Positions 1 through 6,697 of a stretch of 6,944 nucleotides of DNA are shown here, piece after piece. The stretch is from an uncultured Deinococcales bacterium (GTDB taxonomy: Bacteria > Deinococcota > Deinococci > Deinococcales > Trueperaceae): NCBI GenBank assembly GCA_937934635.1, contig CALGZD010000417.1:1-6944 (forward strand), given 5' to 3'. Both the position numbers and the translations under genes were made by a program. The notes under the pieces are model-generated. The model worked only from the letters and a program-made list of their open reading frames with translations, was not told where the DNA came from and made no database searches. Every line of letters begins with the position of its first letter. Position 1 is the first letter of the stretch.

Positions 1-58
1 ATGGATTGGGTTTGTTTTTTGTGGAAAGTCACAAGATTTATTTGAAGAAAGGAAATTT

Positions 59-1426
59 ATGAAAAAAATCTTATTAGTCCTACTACCTCTACTTTTATTA
101 GTGAGTACATCTGCACTAGCACAGGGCAATGCAGAAGCTGAAGCCTTTAGAGACGCTTTTTTAGCTGGAGAACTATCTTGGGATGACGTTCTTGAAAGAG
201 CTTCTGAAGAAGGCGAAGTAAATTGGTTTCACTGGGGCGGTAGCGACTCGCTCAATAGCTGGATAGAAACTGTCGTAAAGCCTGATTTAGCAGATTTAGG
301 CATAGACCTACAAACATCACGCATTCCTAACACACGTGACGCTGTTGACCTTGTCCTTGCAGATGATACAGCAGGTCGTGGTGTCGGTGAAGGTGCTGTT
401 GATGCTATTTGGATTAATGGCGAAAACTTCTTTACACTTGCCAGCCAAGACCTTATGTTTGGCGCTTATGCAGACTTACTACCAAACTCAAAGTACTTCA
501 ACCTTGATACCAGCGATCCTGCTTCAGGTGTTAACCTCTTTGACTTTGGTTATCCAACCGAAAAGCGTGAAGTGCCGTGGTCAGGTTCACAGTATGTTTG
601 CCTCATAGATACCGCTAGGCTCTCTCGTGAAAGTGCGCCAAGTACTTTTGCTGAACTAGAAACACTGTTGCGTGACGACCCAGGTCGCTTTACCTATGTA
701 CGCCCACCACACTATCAGGGCAATACCTTTGTACAAACTGTGCTCTACGCTCACAATCCTGAAGGTACAGGCGCAGAACCTTTTCAGAAAAATGCTAGTG
801 ACTTTACTGCTGAAGAACTTACAGCACTCATGACACCTGGCTTTGAGTACCTTAAGAGGCTCGAGCCCTATGTCTTAGGTGGTGGCGGTGAAGACGGCAA
901 ACGTGGTTCCCCAATCTACCCAGAAAACCACAAGGCTAACGAAACACTTTTAGTAAATGGCGAAGTAGACATGCAGTGCCGCTTTGACATATACGGTGTA
1001 GCTATCGGCATAGAAGATGGCACACTCGCAGAAACAACCGAAAATATCATCTTCCCTGAAGGGAACATGATTGCAAACAAAAACTTCATTGGTGTTCCAA
1101 TCAATGCACCAAATCCTGCTGCGGCAATGGTACTTGCGAATTTACTCTCTGACCCAGCTAACCAAATCTCAAAGCTATCAGAGCTAGGTTACGCACTTGG
1201 CGTAGACGTACCGCTCCTAAGTGAAGAAGACCAAGCAGCCGTTGTTGAAGCTGCGCCTGACCTTTCAGGTGTTACCTTCGCTGAATTAGCAGAATCAACT
1301 GTGCCAGATACCAATGCATCGTTAGTAGATGTCATCGAAACTATCTGGATTGAGTACATCGAACGCCAATCAGATGAAGCGCTCGGTGACATTGTTGCTA
1401 CCGCACTAACAGCCACTGAAGAATAG
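59..1426 (+). CDS. ynjB: YnjB-family ABC transporter solute-binding protein
   Basis: This 455-residue protein is an exported solute-binding component of an ABC importer. The N terminus is a clear Sec signal peptide: MKK, a Leu-rich core, then A-L-A before Q22. There is no lipobox Cys, so it should be a soluble periplasmic protein. The body follows the YnjB (COG4134) pattern as I recall it: NWFHWGGSDSLNSWI near 55-69, DAIWINGENFFTL near 114-126, then a PWSGSQYV segment, DDPGRFTYVRPP near 208-219 and a C-terminal helical region. Two Cys remain in the mature part (C181, C307) and could form a disulfide; that is inference. The start is supported by AAAGGA at 48-53, five bases before the ATG. A strong terminator follows, so it appears to be transcribed separately from the permeases at 2462-4182, which are its likely partners. 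YnjBCD substrates are not established, so none is assigned. The family call is firm; pairing with those permeases is inferred from proximity. Confidence 0.88.
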   Translation: MKKILLVLLPLLLLVSTSALAQGNAEAEAFRDAFLAGELSWDDVLERASEEGEVNWFHWGGSDSLNSWIETVVKPDLADLGIDLQTSRIPNTRDAVDLVLADDTAGRGVGEGAVDAIWINGENFFTLASQDLMFGAYADLLPNSKYFNLDTSDPASGVNLFDFGYPTEKREVPWSGSQYVCLIDTARLSRESAPSTFAELETLLRDDPGRFTYVRPPHYQGNTFVQTVLYAHNPEGTGAEPFQKNASDFTAEELTALMTPGFEYLKRLEPYVLGGGGEDGKRGSPIYPENHKANETLLVNGEVDMQCRFDIYGVAIGIEDGTLAETTENIIFPEGNMIANKNFIGVPINAPNPAAAMVLANLLSDPANQISKLSELGYALGVDVPLLSEEDQAAVVEAAPDLSGVTFAELAESTVPDTNASLVDVIETIWIEYIERQSDEALGDIVATALTATEE

Positions 1427-1433
1427 AACATTA

Positions 1434-1472
1434 AAAAACCATCAGCATTCACTACAAATGCTGATGGTTTTT
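1434..1472. terminator. Bidirectional intrinsic terminator between convergent genes
   Basis: A perfect 16-bp stem (1434-1449 with 1457-1472) encloses a 7-base loop. Its core is CCATCAGCATT/AATGCTGATGG, flanked by an A run on the left and a T run on the right. Read on either strand it gives a GC-containing hairpin followed by U residues (five on +, six on -). It lies 8 bases after the binding-protein stop and about 40 bases beyond the stop of the opposing DUF4384 gene, so it can end transcription from both. Confidence 0.9.
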
Positions 1473-1511
1473 AAATTACCTTACTACTCTATAGTAGCTT
1501 GTAAACAGGTA

Positions 1512-2123
1512 TTAGTAATTTAAAAGATTATTGTCACGGACATACGTAAAAATTGGCCACAGTGAGCTATCTTCTTTTTGCTGTTGTGCGAAAGAACCTG
1601 TACTCCCCACTTGTGCTTGCTGCTTCACTGCTACGTACCATTCAGTACTCAAGTTCAAATCTCCTAGCGATTGAGAAGTATTGAGTCTAGCTAGTTCATC
1701 TTTACTTAAAGGCTCTAAGCTAGCAACTAAAACATAATTCCATAGACCTACATCACTACCTGTACCTACAAAGCGTACAAAACTTTGACCTTCCCCACCC
1801 CAAATGACATTACCTGTCGTCTGCGGATCATAGTCAGCAAGATTTGAAGGGAAATTTAACCTTACCGCCCCATTAGGACGAATCTCAAACAGATAAACAT
1901 AAGCATTGCGATTTAGAAACGCAGTAATAGGCACATAACTGCCTACTACAAAGTCACTTACCATCGGATTATTCTCTTGCCAACCAGTATTCATACTGAC
2001 CGTTAATGCCTGATCTGTATTCTGGGCAAAAGAGCTACTGAAAATGATGTAGAAAACGAAGGAAGTAACAAGAGAAAGGGTTTTGAAACCTCTCCCATTA
2101 ATCGGTATACTAAGGTTAAACAT
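1512..2123 (-). CDS. Secreted DUF4384-domain protein
   Basis: This 203-residue protein is predicted to be exported. Residues 1-33 look like a signal peptide with a basic stretch (R11, K14), a hydrophobic segment near 16-30, and S-F-A before Q34. The region around 55-135 fits the DUF4384 beta-rich domain. The key run is GSYVPITAFLNRNAYVYLF followed by EIRPNGAVRLNFPS (about 61-93), which matches the family pattern of an aromatic-rich strand, a D/N-G turn and a strand ending in FP. DUF4384 has no known biochemical activity. It occurs alone in secreted proteins and attached to caspase-like peptidases or kinases, but no catalytic domain is visible here. The start is supported by AAGGAGGT at 2140-2133, nine bases before the ATG, and a 10-bp hairpin overlaps that initiation region. 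The gene lies in reverse orientation between a YnjB-like binding protein and two permeases, which suggests insertion into a transporter locus. A functional link to transport is not shown. Confidence 0.78.
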   Translation of the reverse strand: MFNLSIPINGRGFKTLSLVTSFVFYIIFSSSFAQNTDQALTVSMNTGWQENNPMVSDFVVGSYVPITAFLNRNAYVYLFEIRPNGAVRLNFPSNLADYDPQTTGNVIWGGEGQSFVRFVGTGSDVGLWNYVLVASLEPLSKDELARLNTSQSLGDLNLSTEWYVAVKQQAQVGSTGSFAQQQKEDSSLWPIFTYVRDNNLLNY

Positions 2124-2135
2124 AGTTAGTATACC
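2104..2135 (-). promoter_or_regulatory. mRNA hairpin over the DUF4384 start codon
   Basis: A perfect 10-bp inverted repeat, GGTATACTAA and TTAGTATACC (2104-2113 and 2126-2135), is separated by 12 bases. In the DUF4384 mRNA the 5' arm begins inside the SD (the GGT of AAGGAGGT), the AUG sits in the loop, and the 3' arm covers codons 4-6. Such a fold could limit ribosome access or bind a regulator; as DNA it could instead be an operator. The repeat is seen directly; the regulatory role is inferred. Confidence 0.5.
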
Positions 2136-2329
2136 TCCTTAAAATTACAGAGGCTCACTTAAAAGTGTATATTCTCATCCGTAACGTCGGTAAGCCTATC
2201 ACTATTTTAGAAAACTATTTTACCAATATGGCTTTGTTACGTTTAAGGTGTGAAGTGTATGAAGCTTTTTGCTTATTTTACAGTTAATACCGTATCCGAA
2301 AATATATCTAGTAAAAGAATGCCTCAGAA

Positions 2330-2354
2330 GCGTTAGGTGCGTCAGGTGCGTTAG
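2330..2354. repeat. Short 9-bp tandem repeat, 2.8 copies
   Basis: The unit GCGTYAGGT occurs at 2330-2338 and 2339-2347, with a partial third copy GCGTTAG at 2348-2354. The copies differ at one base (T/C at position 5 of the unit). The block lies about 50-70 bp upstream of the likely permease -35 region, where iterated activator or repressor sites are often found. It could equally be a chance microsatellite. Confidence 0.6.
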
Positions 2355-2402
2355 TTTATTCCGCTAGTTAACTCACCTACTACTTAAAATACACGTTTAG
2401 AC

Positions 2403-2434
2403 TTTACAACGGATTTAAGCGGAATTGGTATAAT
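2403..2434 (+). promoter_or_regulatory. Extended -10 promoter of the permease operon
   Basis: A perfect TATAAT lies at 2429-2434, preceded directly by TGG, giving an extended -10 element (TGn). The best -35 candidate, TTTACA at 2403-2408, is 20 bases upstream, which is long; the extended -10 may make up for it. Transcription would start near 2441, leaving a leader of about 20 bases that has no purine-rich SD before the ATG at 2462. Confidence 0.6.
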
Positions 2435-2461
2435 GCCTAGTCAGTAAAACCCACTTTATTT

Positions 2462-3331
2462 ATGAAGCAATTCCGTATTCCCCTCATGCTAGCCCCCGCT
2501 ATGCTAGTGCTCATCATCCTTTTCATGGGTTCACTCATCATCGCTTTACTGCAAAGCTTTGGCTATGCACCACTGTATGGTATCAACGAATTTCCAACCA
2601 CAAGATATTACAAAGACCTATTTTCTATGCCGGGCTTTTGGCGCTCTGTTTTCTATACTTTCTACTATGCACTCGTACCCACCATCATCGGTACGATTTG
2701 TAGCATCTACCTAGCTTTAACACTCCGCAAACGCTTTGCAGGCAAGAAGTTCTTCCAGTACATCTATAAGCTACCGCTGATGATTCCCTACCTCGTAGGC
2801 GTATCACTCACTATTTTACTCTTTGCCAATGGTGGCATCATCGCACGAATGCTCTACGCCGTTGGACTTATCGAAAGTACCAGAGACTTCCCTCGCATCA
2901 TAAATACTCACAGTGGTTTGGGAATTATGCTTGTTTATCTCTGGAAACAAATCCCCTTCAGCACGCTCATTATCTACTCTGTACTGATGGGTCTTGGCAA
3001 AGAAAGCGAAGAAGCAGCTTCAACCTTAGGGGCAAATCCTTGGCAAACTTTTTGGCATGTCACCTTGCCACAAATCATGCCCGGCATCGTCTCAGCTACG
3101 ATTATTGTTTTTGCTTTTAACTTTGGTAATTTTGATGTGCCATTTATTCTTGGTGGTGGCTTTCCAAATACCCTACCCGTAGAAGCATGGCGCGCCTTTG
3201 ACGATGCAGACTACTCAAAGCGACTCAGTGCCATGGCTATCGTCATGTTCATTAGCCTTATCTCAGGGGTTTTACTCTTCACTTACCTCATGCTTTACCG
3301 ACGTTTTGAACGTTTGCGAGGACGTAACTAA
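2462..3331 (+). CDS. ABC transporter permease (first of pair)
   Basis: This 289-residue inner-membrane protein forms half of the translocation channel of a binding-protein-dependent importer (BPD_transp_1 family). About six hydrophobic segments are visible, near 8-31, 65-87, 102-123, 152-176, 209-230 and 252-276. The cytoplasmic EAA loop, the docking site for the ABC ATPase, is intact: EEAASTLGANPW from 183, followed by TLPQIMPGI. In E. coli YnjC the two permease halves are fused into one long protein; here they are separate genes. The ATG is the first possible start, because an in-frame TAG at 2438-2440 lies just upstream, and no SD precedes it. Its stop overlaps the next start by one base (TAATG), so the two permeases are translationally coupled. 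It probably works with the YnjB-like protein at 59-1426. No ATPase gene is found nearby, although the docking loop implies that one exists. Confidence 0.9.
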   Translation: MKQFRIPLMLAPAMLVLIILFMGSLIIALLQSFGYAPLYGINEFPTTRYYKDLFSMPGFWRSVFYTFYYALVPTIIGTICSIYLALTLRKRFAGKKFFQYIYKLPLMIPYLVGVSLTILLFANGGIIARMLYAVGLIESTRDFPRIINTHSGLGIMLVYLWKQIPFSTLIIYSVLMGLGKESEEAASTLGANPWQTFWHVTLPQIMPGIVSATIIVFAFNFGNFDVPFILGGGFPNTLPVEAWRAFDDADYSKRLSAMAIVMFISLISGVLLFTYLMLYRRFERLRGRN

Positions 3332-4182
3332 TGTTTCGTTCTTTTAAGGAAAACTTATCACCTTTCCAAAGGTTTTACATCACTTTTGTGAGCATTGCGG
3401 TGCTTGGTCCTTTTATCCCACTTGGCATTGCCTCTTTTGCTTTTAGGTGGAACTGGCCAAACTTATTGCCTAGTACTTGGTGGCTAGAAGCTAGAGATGA
3501 ATCTCGCAGATTACTAGCATGGGATTATGTCTTTTCGCCTGTATCTAGAGTGTTGGAAGCTACAGGAAACACCATTATCATTGCTTTGATTGTTACTGCC
3601 ATATGCACCCTCATCAGCCTGCCAGCAGCACGGGTACTTGCCAAAGAAAAATTTCGAGGCAAAAGCTTTATTGAATTCTTTTTGCTAACGCCACTGATTG
3701 TGCCAGAAATTGCCGTTGGTTTAGGTATTCTTATTACCTTTATCCAACTCGGTTTAGCAGGTAGTTTTATCGGCATCATCATTGTCCACCTCATACCCAC
3801 TTTGCCTTATATGGTTCGGGTGCTCACTTCTGTTTTTCAAGGCTTAAGCAGCGACTACGAAGAACAGGCTCGAGTCCTTGGTGCTAGCCCTGCTAAAACC
3901 CTTTGGCACGTTACTCTTCCCATGATTCTGCCGGGCATCATCGCTGGTGGTCTTTTTGCCTTTTTGATTTCATCCAACATCTTTTTACTCACCTTTTTTG
4001 TTGGCAGAGGCAGCATTGACACGCTACCAACCTTGCTATTTTCAAAAGTGAGCAGTGGCGCTTCGCTCGACCCTGTTGGTGCAGGAATTGCCATTATTGT
4101 GTCTATTCCTGGGATTATATTGCTTGTTATTACAGAACGTTTTATCAAAGAGGAAGTTTTCGCCAAAGGCTTTGGCGGATAA
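3331..4182 (+). CDS. ABC transporter permease (second of pair)
   Basis: This 283-residue membrane protein is the second half of the transport channel. Hydrophobic segments are visible near 15-37, 80-101, 116-140, 144-165, 196-221 and 249-268. The EAA loop reads EEQARVLGASPAKT from 177, then TLPMILPGI; the second A of the motif's E-A-A is kept and the first is replaced by Q. This is a modest variation of the kind seen in working permeases. The start overlaps the stop of the preceding permease in TAATG, with GAGGA at 3318-3322 as a good SD eight bases before it. In YnjBCD-like operons an ABC ATPase would normally come next. Here the next gene is a NACHT NTPase, whose reading frame stays open back into the last 128 bases of this gene. 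Confidence 0.9.
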   Translation: MFRSFKENLSPFQRFYITFVSIAVLGPFIPLGIASFAFRWNWPNLLPSTWWLEARDESRRLLAWDYVFSPVSRVLEATGNTIIIALIVTAICTLISLPAARVLAKEKFRGKSFIEFFLLTPLIVPEIAVGLGILITFIQLGLAGSFIGIIIVHLIPTLPYMVRVLTSVFQGLSSDYEEQARVLGASPAKTLWHVTLPMILPGIIAGGLFAFLISSNIFLLTFFVGRGSIDTLPTLLFSKVSSGASLDPVGAGIAIIVSIPGIILLVITERFIKEEVFAKGFGG

Positions 4183-4259
4183 TTTCATACTTCATCAATC
4201 AAACATACATAAACACTATTACAACGCTATCTATAGAAAATCACCTGAAACTGCTGCGG

Positions 4260-4276
4260 TATACTCTCTATTGGAG
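4260..4276 (+). promoter_or_regulatory. Possible -10 box and SD of the NACHT gene
   Basis: TATACT (4260-4265) matches five of six bases of a -10 box, and GGAG (4273-4276) lies nine bases before the ATG at 4286. No convincing -35 element or TGn extension accompanies the -10. The SD is the stronger part and supports initiation at 4286. The gene could instead be read through from the permease operon, since no terminator separates them. Confidence 0.3.
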
Positions 4277-4285
4277 AAGATAGGG

Positions 4286-5890
4286 ATGGAATGGCAAAAG
4301 TTTTTTGGCTTTCTTGCTAGAGAGTCAGCTACTCAAACACAAACTATAGAAGCAGGCTTAAGTGCCGCTGAATTCGATATTGCTTACCGAGAATGGCTTA
4401 TCGAACAGTGTCAACACTTGAGTGATGTTGCCATTGGACCATTAAATAAGTCTGTGCCACTCATCGACTTATACTGTCAACCTCAGCTACAAACTCTCAA
4501 TACAGATAAACCAGAAAACCTAAATATAAATGAGTTAATGAGCAACCATAAGCACTTGCTCATCACTGGTGTGGCAGGTAGTGGCAAAACTACACTGTGC
4601 CGTTTTTTAGCTTTAAAAGCTGCAAGTTTTCAATCTACTATTGAAAACGAAACTTTAGCATTTTTCATTCCGCTGAAACGCTTAAATTACACACAAGAAA
4701 TAGATAGTAATAACGATGTCGTGACGCTTGAAACTATCCTCAAACTAATATTGCCACCTCATTTACCTGTAGGTGCTGAGGTAGAAGCTTATGTAAATGA
4801 AAAGCTAGCTGTCGGAAATTGTTTATTCCTTTTTGATGGTCTTGATGACATAGATGACCCCAATGTTCGAAATCACTGGTTAGCAGGTATCGCAAATTTT
4901 ACTGAATTGTATGCACACAACTACATCATCATTACAGATACGCACACTCATTCTCAAACTGAACATGAAATTTACAAAGACATTGCCACTTATACTTTAG
5001 CGCCAATGACCGTTAGTGCTATTGAAAGCTATCTACATAAACATTGTGATTTTATCAATAGTAATATCGATTTAGATAAACCTTTAGACAGCACTGTACT
5101 ATTAAAGCAGATAAAGGCAAATCCAGACTTACTTACTCTATGCCAAAATCCAATGATGCTCTGTATGAATAGTGCCCTGTTTACAGACCAAGTTGCTTTA
5201 GAAGCTGAACAAGCTACTTTATTTGAAAACTATATAAAGCAATCTACTTTGTGGTACTGCCCGCCCAACTGTACACCACCGCAATGGGAAGGTGTGCTCG
5301 AGCGCACTGCCTATACCATGCATAAAAATGCCTCAGCTTACATCCGTCATAATTGGTGTAAACAAATCATGATGTCAGAATTCGACAGCCTAAACCACGT
5401 CCTCAGCCCAGATGAGCTTGATGCAATTTTAGAGACTTGTAGTAACTCAAAAGGTATCTTTAATTCAGTCAATACAACCGACATCTTTGAATATAGTCAT
5501 CAAAGCTTTCAAGATTTTTTAACTGCTAAACAACTTCACCAAAAGGGTTATGAAGGTTTATCACAACTTAAAAGTGGCTACCTGAGTGTACAGACAAAGC
5601 ATGTACTTAGCTTTTATGTAATGCTTGCAAAAGAAAGTACAATCAAAGCCGATGAAATCATTCATTGGCTACTCAGCTTAAAAGATACTTCAGCATTGTT
5701 ATTTGCTAGTAGCTTGGCACTGCAAAGCAAAACGATATCTGGCATTGCTGCTGAAAGAATTTTTGACCAACTTGAAAACCTCAGAGCTGATGATTTAAAC
5801 AACTATGGTCAACAGCTTATCGATAGAGAAACTACAAAGCTAGCAAAAAAATATACTCTAGGTCAGGAACTTGTACTAACCCAGAGCTAA
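4286..5890 (+). CDS. NACHT/STAND-type P-loop NTPase
   Basis: From the ATG at 4286 this is a 534-residue cytoplasmic signal-transducing NTPase. Visible in order are a helical region with YREWLIEQCQHLSDV (34-48) and VPLIDLY (57-63), resembling the linker before the P-loop in bacterial NACHT proteins; Walker A GVAGSGKTT (95-103); the NACHT-type Walker B LFLFDGLDD (180-188); a sensor-1 strand IIITDTHTHS (214-223); the YTLAPMTVSAIESYL segment (236-250); NPMMLCM (288-294); and a winged-helix end, FEYSHQSFQDFLTAKQL (401-417). About 117 residues follow, with no clear HEAT, TPR or LRR repeats. The usual sensor-1 Arg appears to be missing. No N-terminal effector domain is seen. Bacterial NACHT proteins include phage-defence NLR relatives, so a defence role is possible but unproven. 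The start was chosen for GGAG at 4273-4276, nine bases upstream; the frame is open back to a GTG at 4055, and a TTG at 4172 is another option. It is not an ABC ATPase, because it has no LSGGQ signature. Confidence 0.82.
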   Translation: MEWQKFFGFLARESATQTQTIEAGLSAAEFDIAYREWLIEQCQHLSDVAIGPLNKSVPLIDLYCQPQLQTLNTDKPENLNINELMSNHKHLLITGVAGSGKTTLCRFLALKAASFQSTIENETLAFFIPLKRLNYTQEIDSNNDVVTLETILKLILPPHLPVGAEVEAYVNEKLAVGNCLFLFDGLDDIDDPNVRNHWLAGIANFTELYAHNYIIITDTHTHSQTEHEIYKDIATYTLAPMTVSAIESYLHKHCDFINSNIDLDKPLDSTVLLKQIKANPDLLTLCQNPMMLCMNSALFTDQVALEAEQATLFENYIKQSTLWYCPPNCTPPQWEGVLERTAYTMHKNASAYIRHNWCKQIMMSEFDSLNHVLSPDELDAILETCSNSKGIFNSVNTTDIFEYSHQSFQDFLTAKQLHQKGYEGLSQLKSGYLSVQTKHVLSFYVMLAKESTIKADEIIHWLLSLKDTSALLFASSLALQSKTISGIAAERIFDQLENLRADDLNNYGQQLIDRETTKLAKKYTLGQELVLTQS

Positions 5891-6697
5891 AGACTCAACG
5901 TTTTTCCAAAGTGTATCTATAGCTTCAATATCGAGAAAAAAGTGCTGCTTCAAAACTTCGCTGTATTCTTCTTTAGAATCAATGATTTTATCTTTATGTC
6001 CTTCAGGCATAATTGTTCGAAAGCTTCTTCCCTTCAGACTCAGAATATTCCCCTCAGAGAAAATATATGTGACTGTTGTTTTGACAAAATGCGATTCAGG
6101 AGAAGTCTGCAACATCGTACAGTTATCTGCGAAATCAGCTAGCTCAAAAGGTTGCTCATCAAAGTAAAAGTGCCCCCCTAAGCCTTTATGGTTTTCAAAA
6201 AACCAAAATTTACCTATATCATGCAATGCATAGTTAAAACCATTTTGGCTATAGTCACCTGTTTTTAACGCTAAGGGATGAATACAAGCAGGTCCAAAAC
6301 CAACATCTGTTAGGTACTGTTCACCATCGACCTCGACAATCAATACAACATGCGTTCGGCTTTCAGGAGTGATAGCCTTAGTTTGGCTAGCTAATGTTTT
6401 TGGTTTTGTTTCTTCAGGAACGACAACTGCTCCACGTAGTTCGAGCTTAAAGCCTAGTTCAGTGAGTAGCCATGCTAGTAGACCGTTAAGTTCAAAACAC
6501 CAGCCACCTCGGTTTTGCAGGATGATATTGTTGTAGCTGTTGGGGAGCTCGAGCCCCACAACAACCCCCAAATGAATATCCAGATTTTCGTAAGCAATCG
6601 TCCTCAAATGCGCTTCTTGCAAGGCAAAAAGCGTTTCTTTAGAAACATCTCTCCGACCTGTATATTGCAATCTTGTCAAGTATTCATCAACATTCAT
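5876..6697 (-). CDS. nat: Arylamine N-acetyltransferase
   Basis: This 273-residue cytoplasmic enzyme belongs to the NAT family (Acetyltransf_2), which transfers acetyl groups from acetyl-CoA to arylamines, hydrazines or related acceptors through an acetyl-cysteine intermediate. The complete Cys-His-Asp triad is present: C67 in RGGWCFELNGLL, H116 in SRTHVVLIVEVDG and D131 in YLTDVGFGP. The N-terminal YLTRLQYTG and the AYENLDIHLG segment (35-44) are also typical. The length is close to the usual value of about 275-285, so it seems intact. The SD is weak (GGCGGA on the minus strand, four bases before the ATG). Its last 15 bases overlap the 3' end of the NACHT gene on the opposite strand, and it diverges from the partial gene at 6804. 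The natural substrate cannot be read from the sequence; NATs act in xenobiotic detoxification and in amide formation in some biosynthetic pathways. No link to its neighbours is evident. Confidence 0.93.
   Translation of the reverse strand: MNVDEYLTRLQYTGRRDVSKETLFALQEAHLRTIAYENLDIHLGVVVGLELPNSYNNIILQNRGGWCFELNGLLAWLLTELGFKLELRGAVVVPEETKPKTLASQTKAITPESRTHVVLIVEVDGEQYLTDVGFGPACIHPLALKTGDYSQNGFNYALHDIGKFWFFENHKGLGGHFYFDEQPFELADFADNCTMLQTSPESHFVKTTVTYIFSEGNILSLKGRSFRTIMPEGHKDKIIDSKEEYSEVLKQHFFLDIEAIDTLWKNVESLALG

Larger units (their letters stand above)
2124..2461. other. Divergent intergenic region, 338 bp
   Basis: This AT-rich stretch separates the minus-strand DUF4384 gene from the plus-strand permease operon and must hold promoters for both. 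It contains the DUF4384 SD, a short inverted repeat CACTT-AA-AAGTG at 2156-2167, two direct copies of CTATTTTA (2202-2209 and 2215-2222), the tandem repeat at 2330-2354 and the permease promoter near 2403-2434. For the DUF4384 gene only a weak minus-strand promoter can be suggested: TTACCG, a 16-base spacer, then TATACA, ending near 2165. A 25-codon plus-strand reading frame (2259-2336) begins with ATG eight bases after AAGGTG, but nothing else supports it as a gene. No RNA gene or riboswitch was recognised. Confidence 0.6.

Noticed and set aside
1..45. ATG at base 1 opening a 14-codon frame
   Set aside because: It is too short and at the window edge, with no upstream sequence to judge it.
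2259..2336. 25-codon plus-strand reading frame with an AAGGTG upstream
   Set aside because: It is very short, has no recognisable features and overlaps the tandem repeat; chance occurrence is likely in AT-rich DNA. It is mentioned in the intergenic entry only.
2330..2354. CRISPR-like repeats
   Set aside because: The units are 9 bp, directly adjacent and without spacers.
2124..2461. Riboswitch (for example TPP) controlling the permeases
   Set aside because: No conserved TPP or other riboswitch core was seen, and the leader predicted from the TATAAT at 2429 is only about 20 bases.
3525..4166. Antisense open frames under the second permease, and similar ones under the binding protein (916-1104, 1189-1452)
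   Set aside because: They are shadows of well-supported genes, with unlikely composition and no family resemblance.
4055..4182. GTG at 4055 as start of the NACHT protein, giving a 611-residue form with an N-terminal hydrophobic segment
   Set aside because: The segment lies wholly inside the second permease gene in another frame. Its hydrophobicity mirrors the permease membrane helix, and no SD precedes it.
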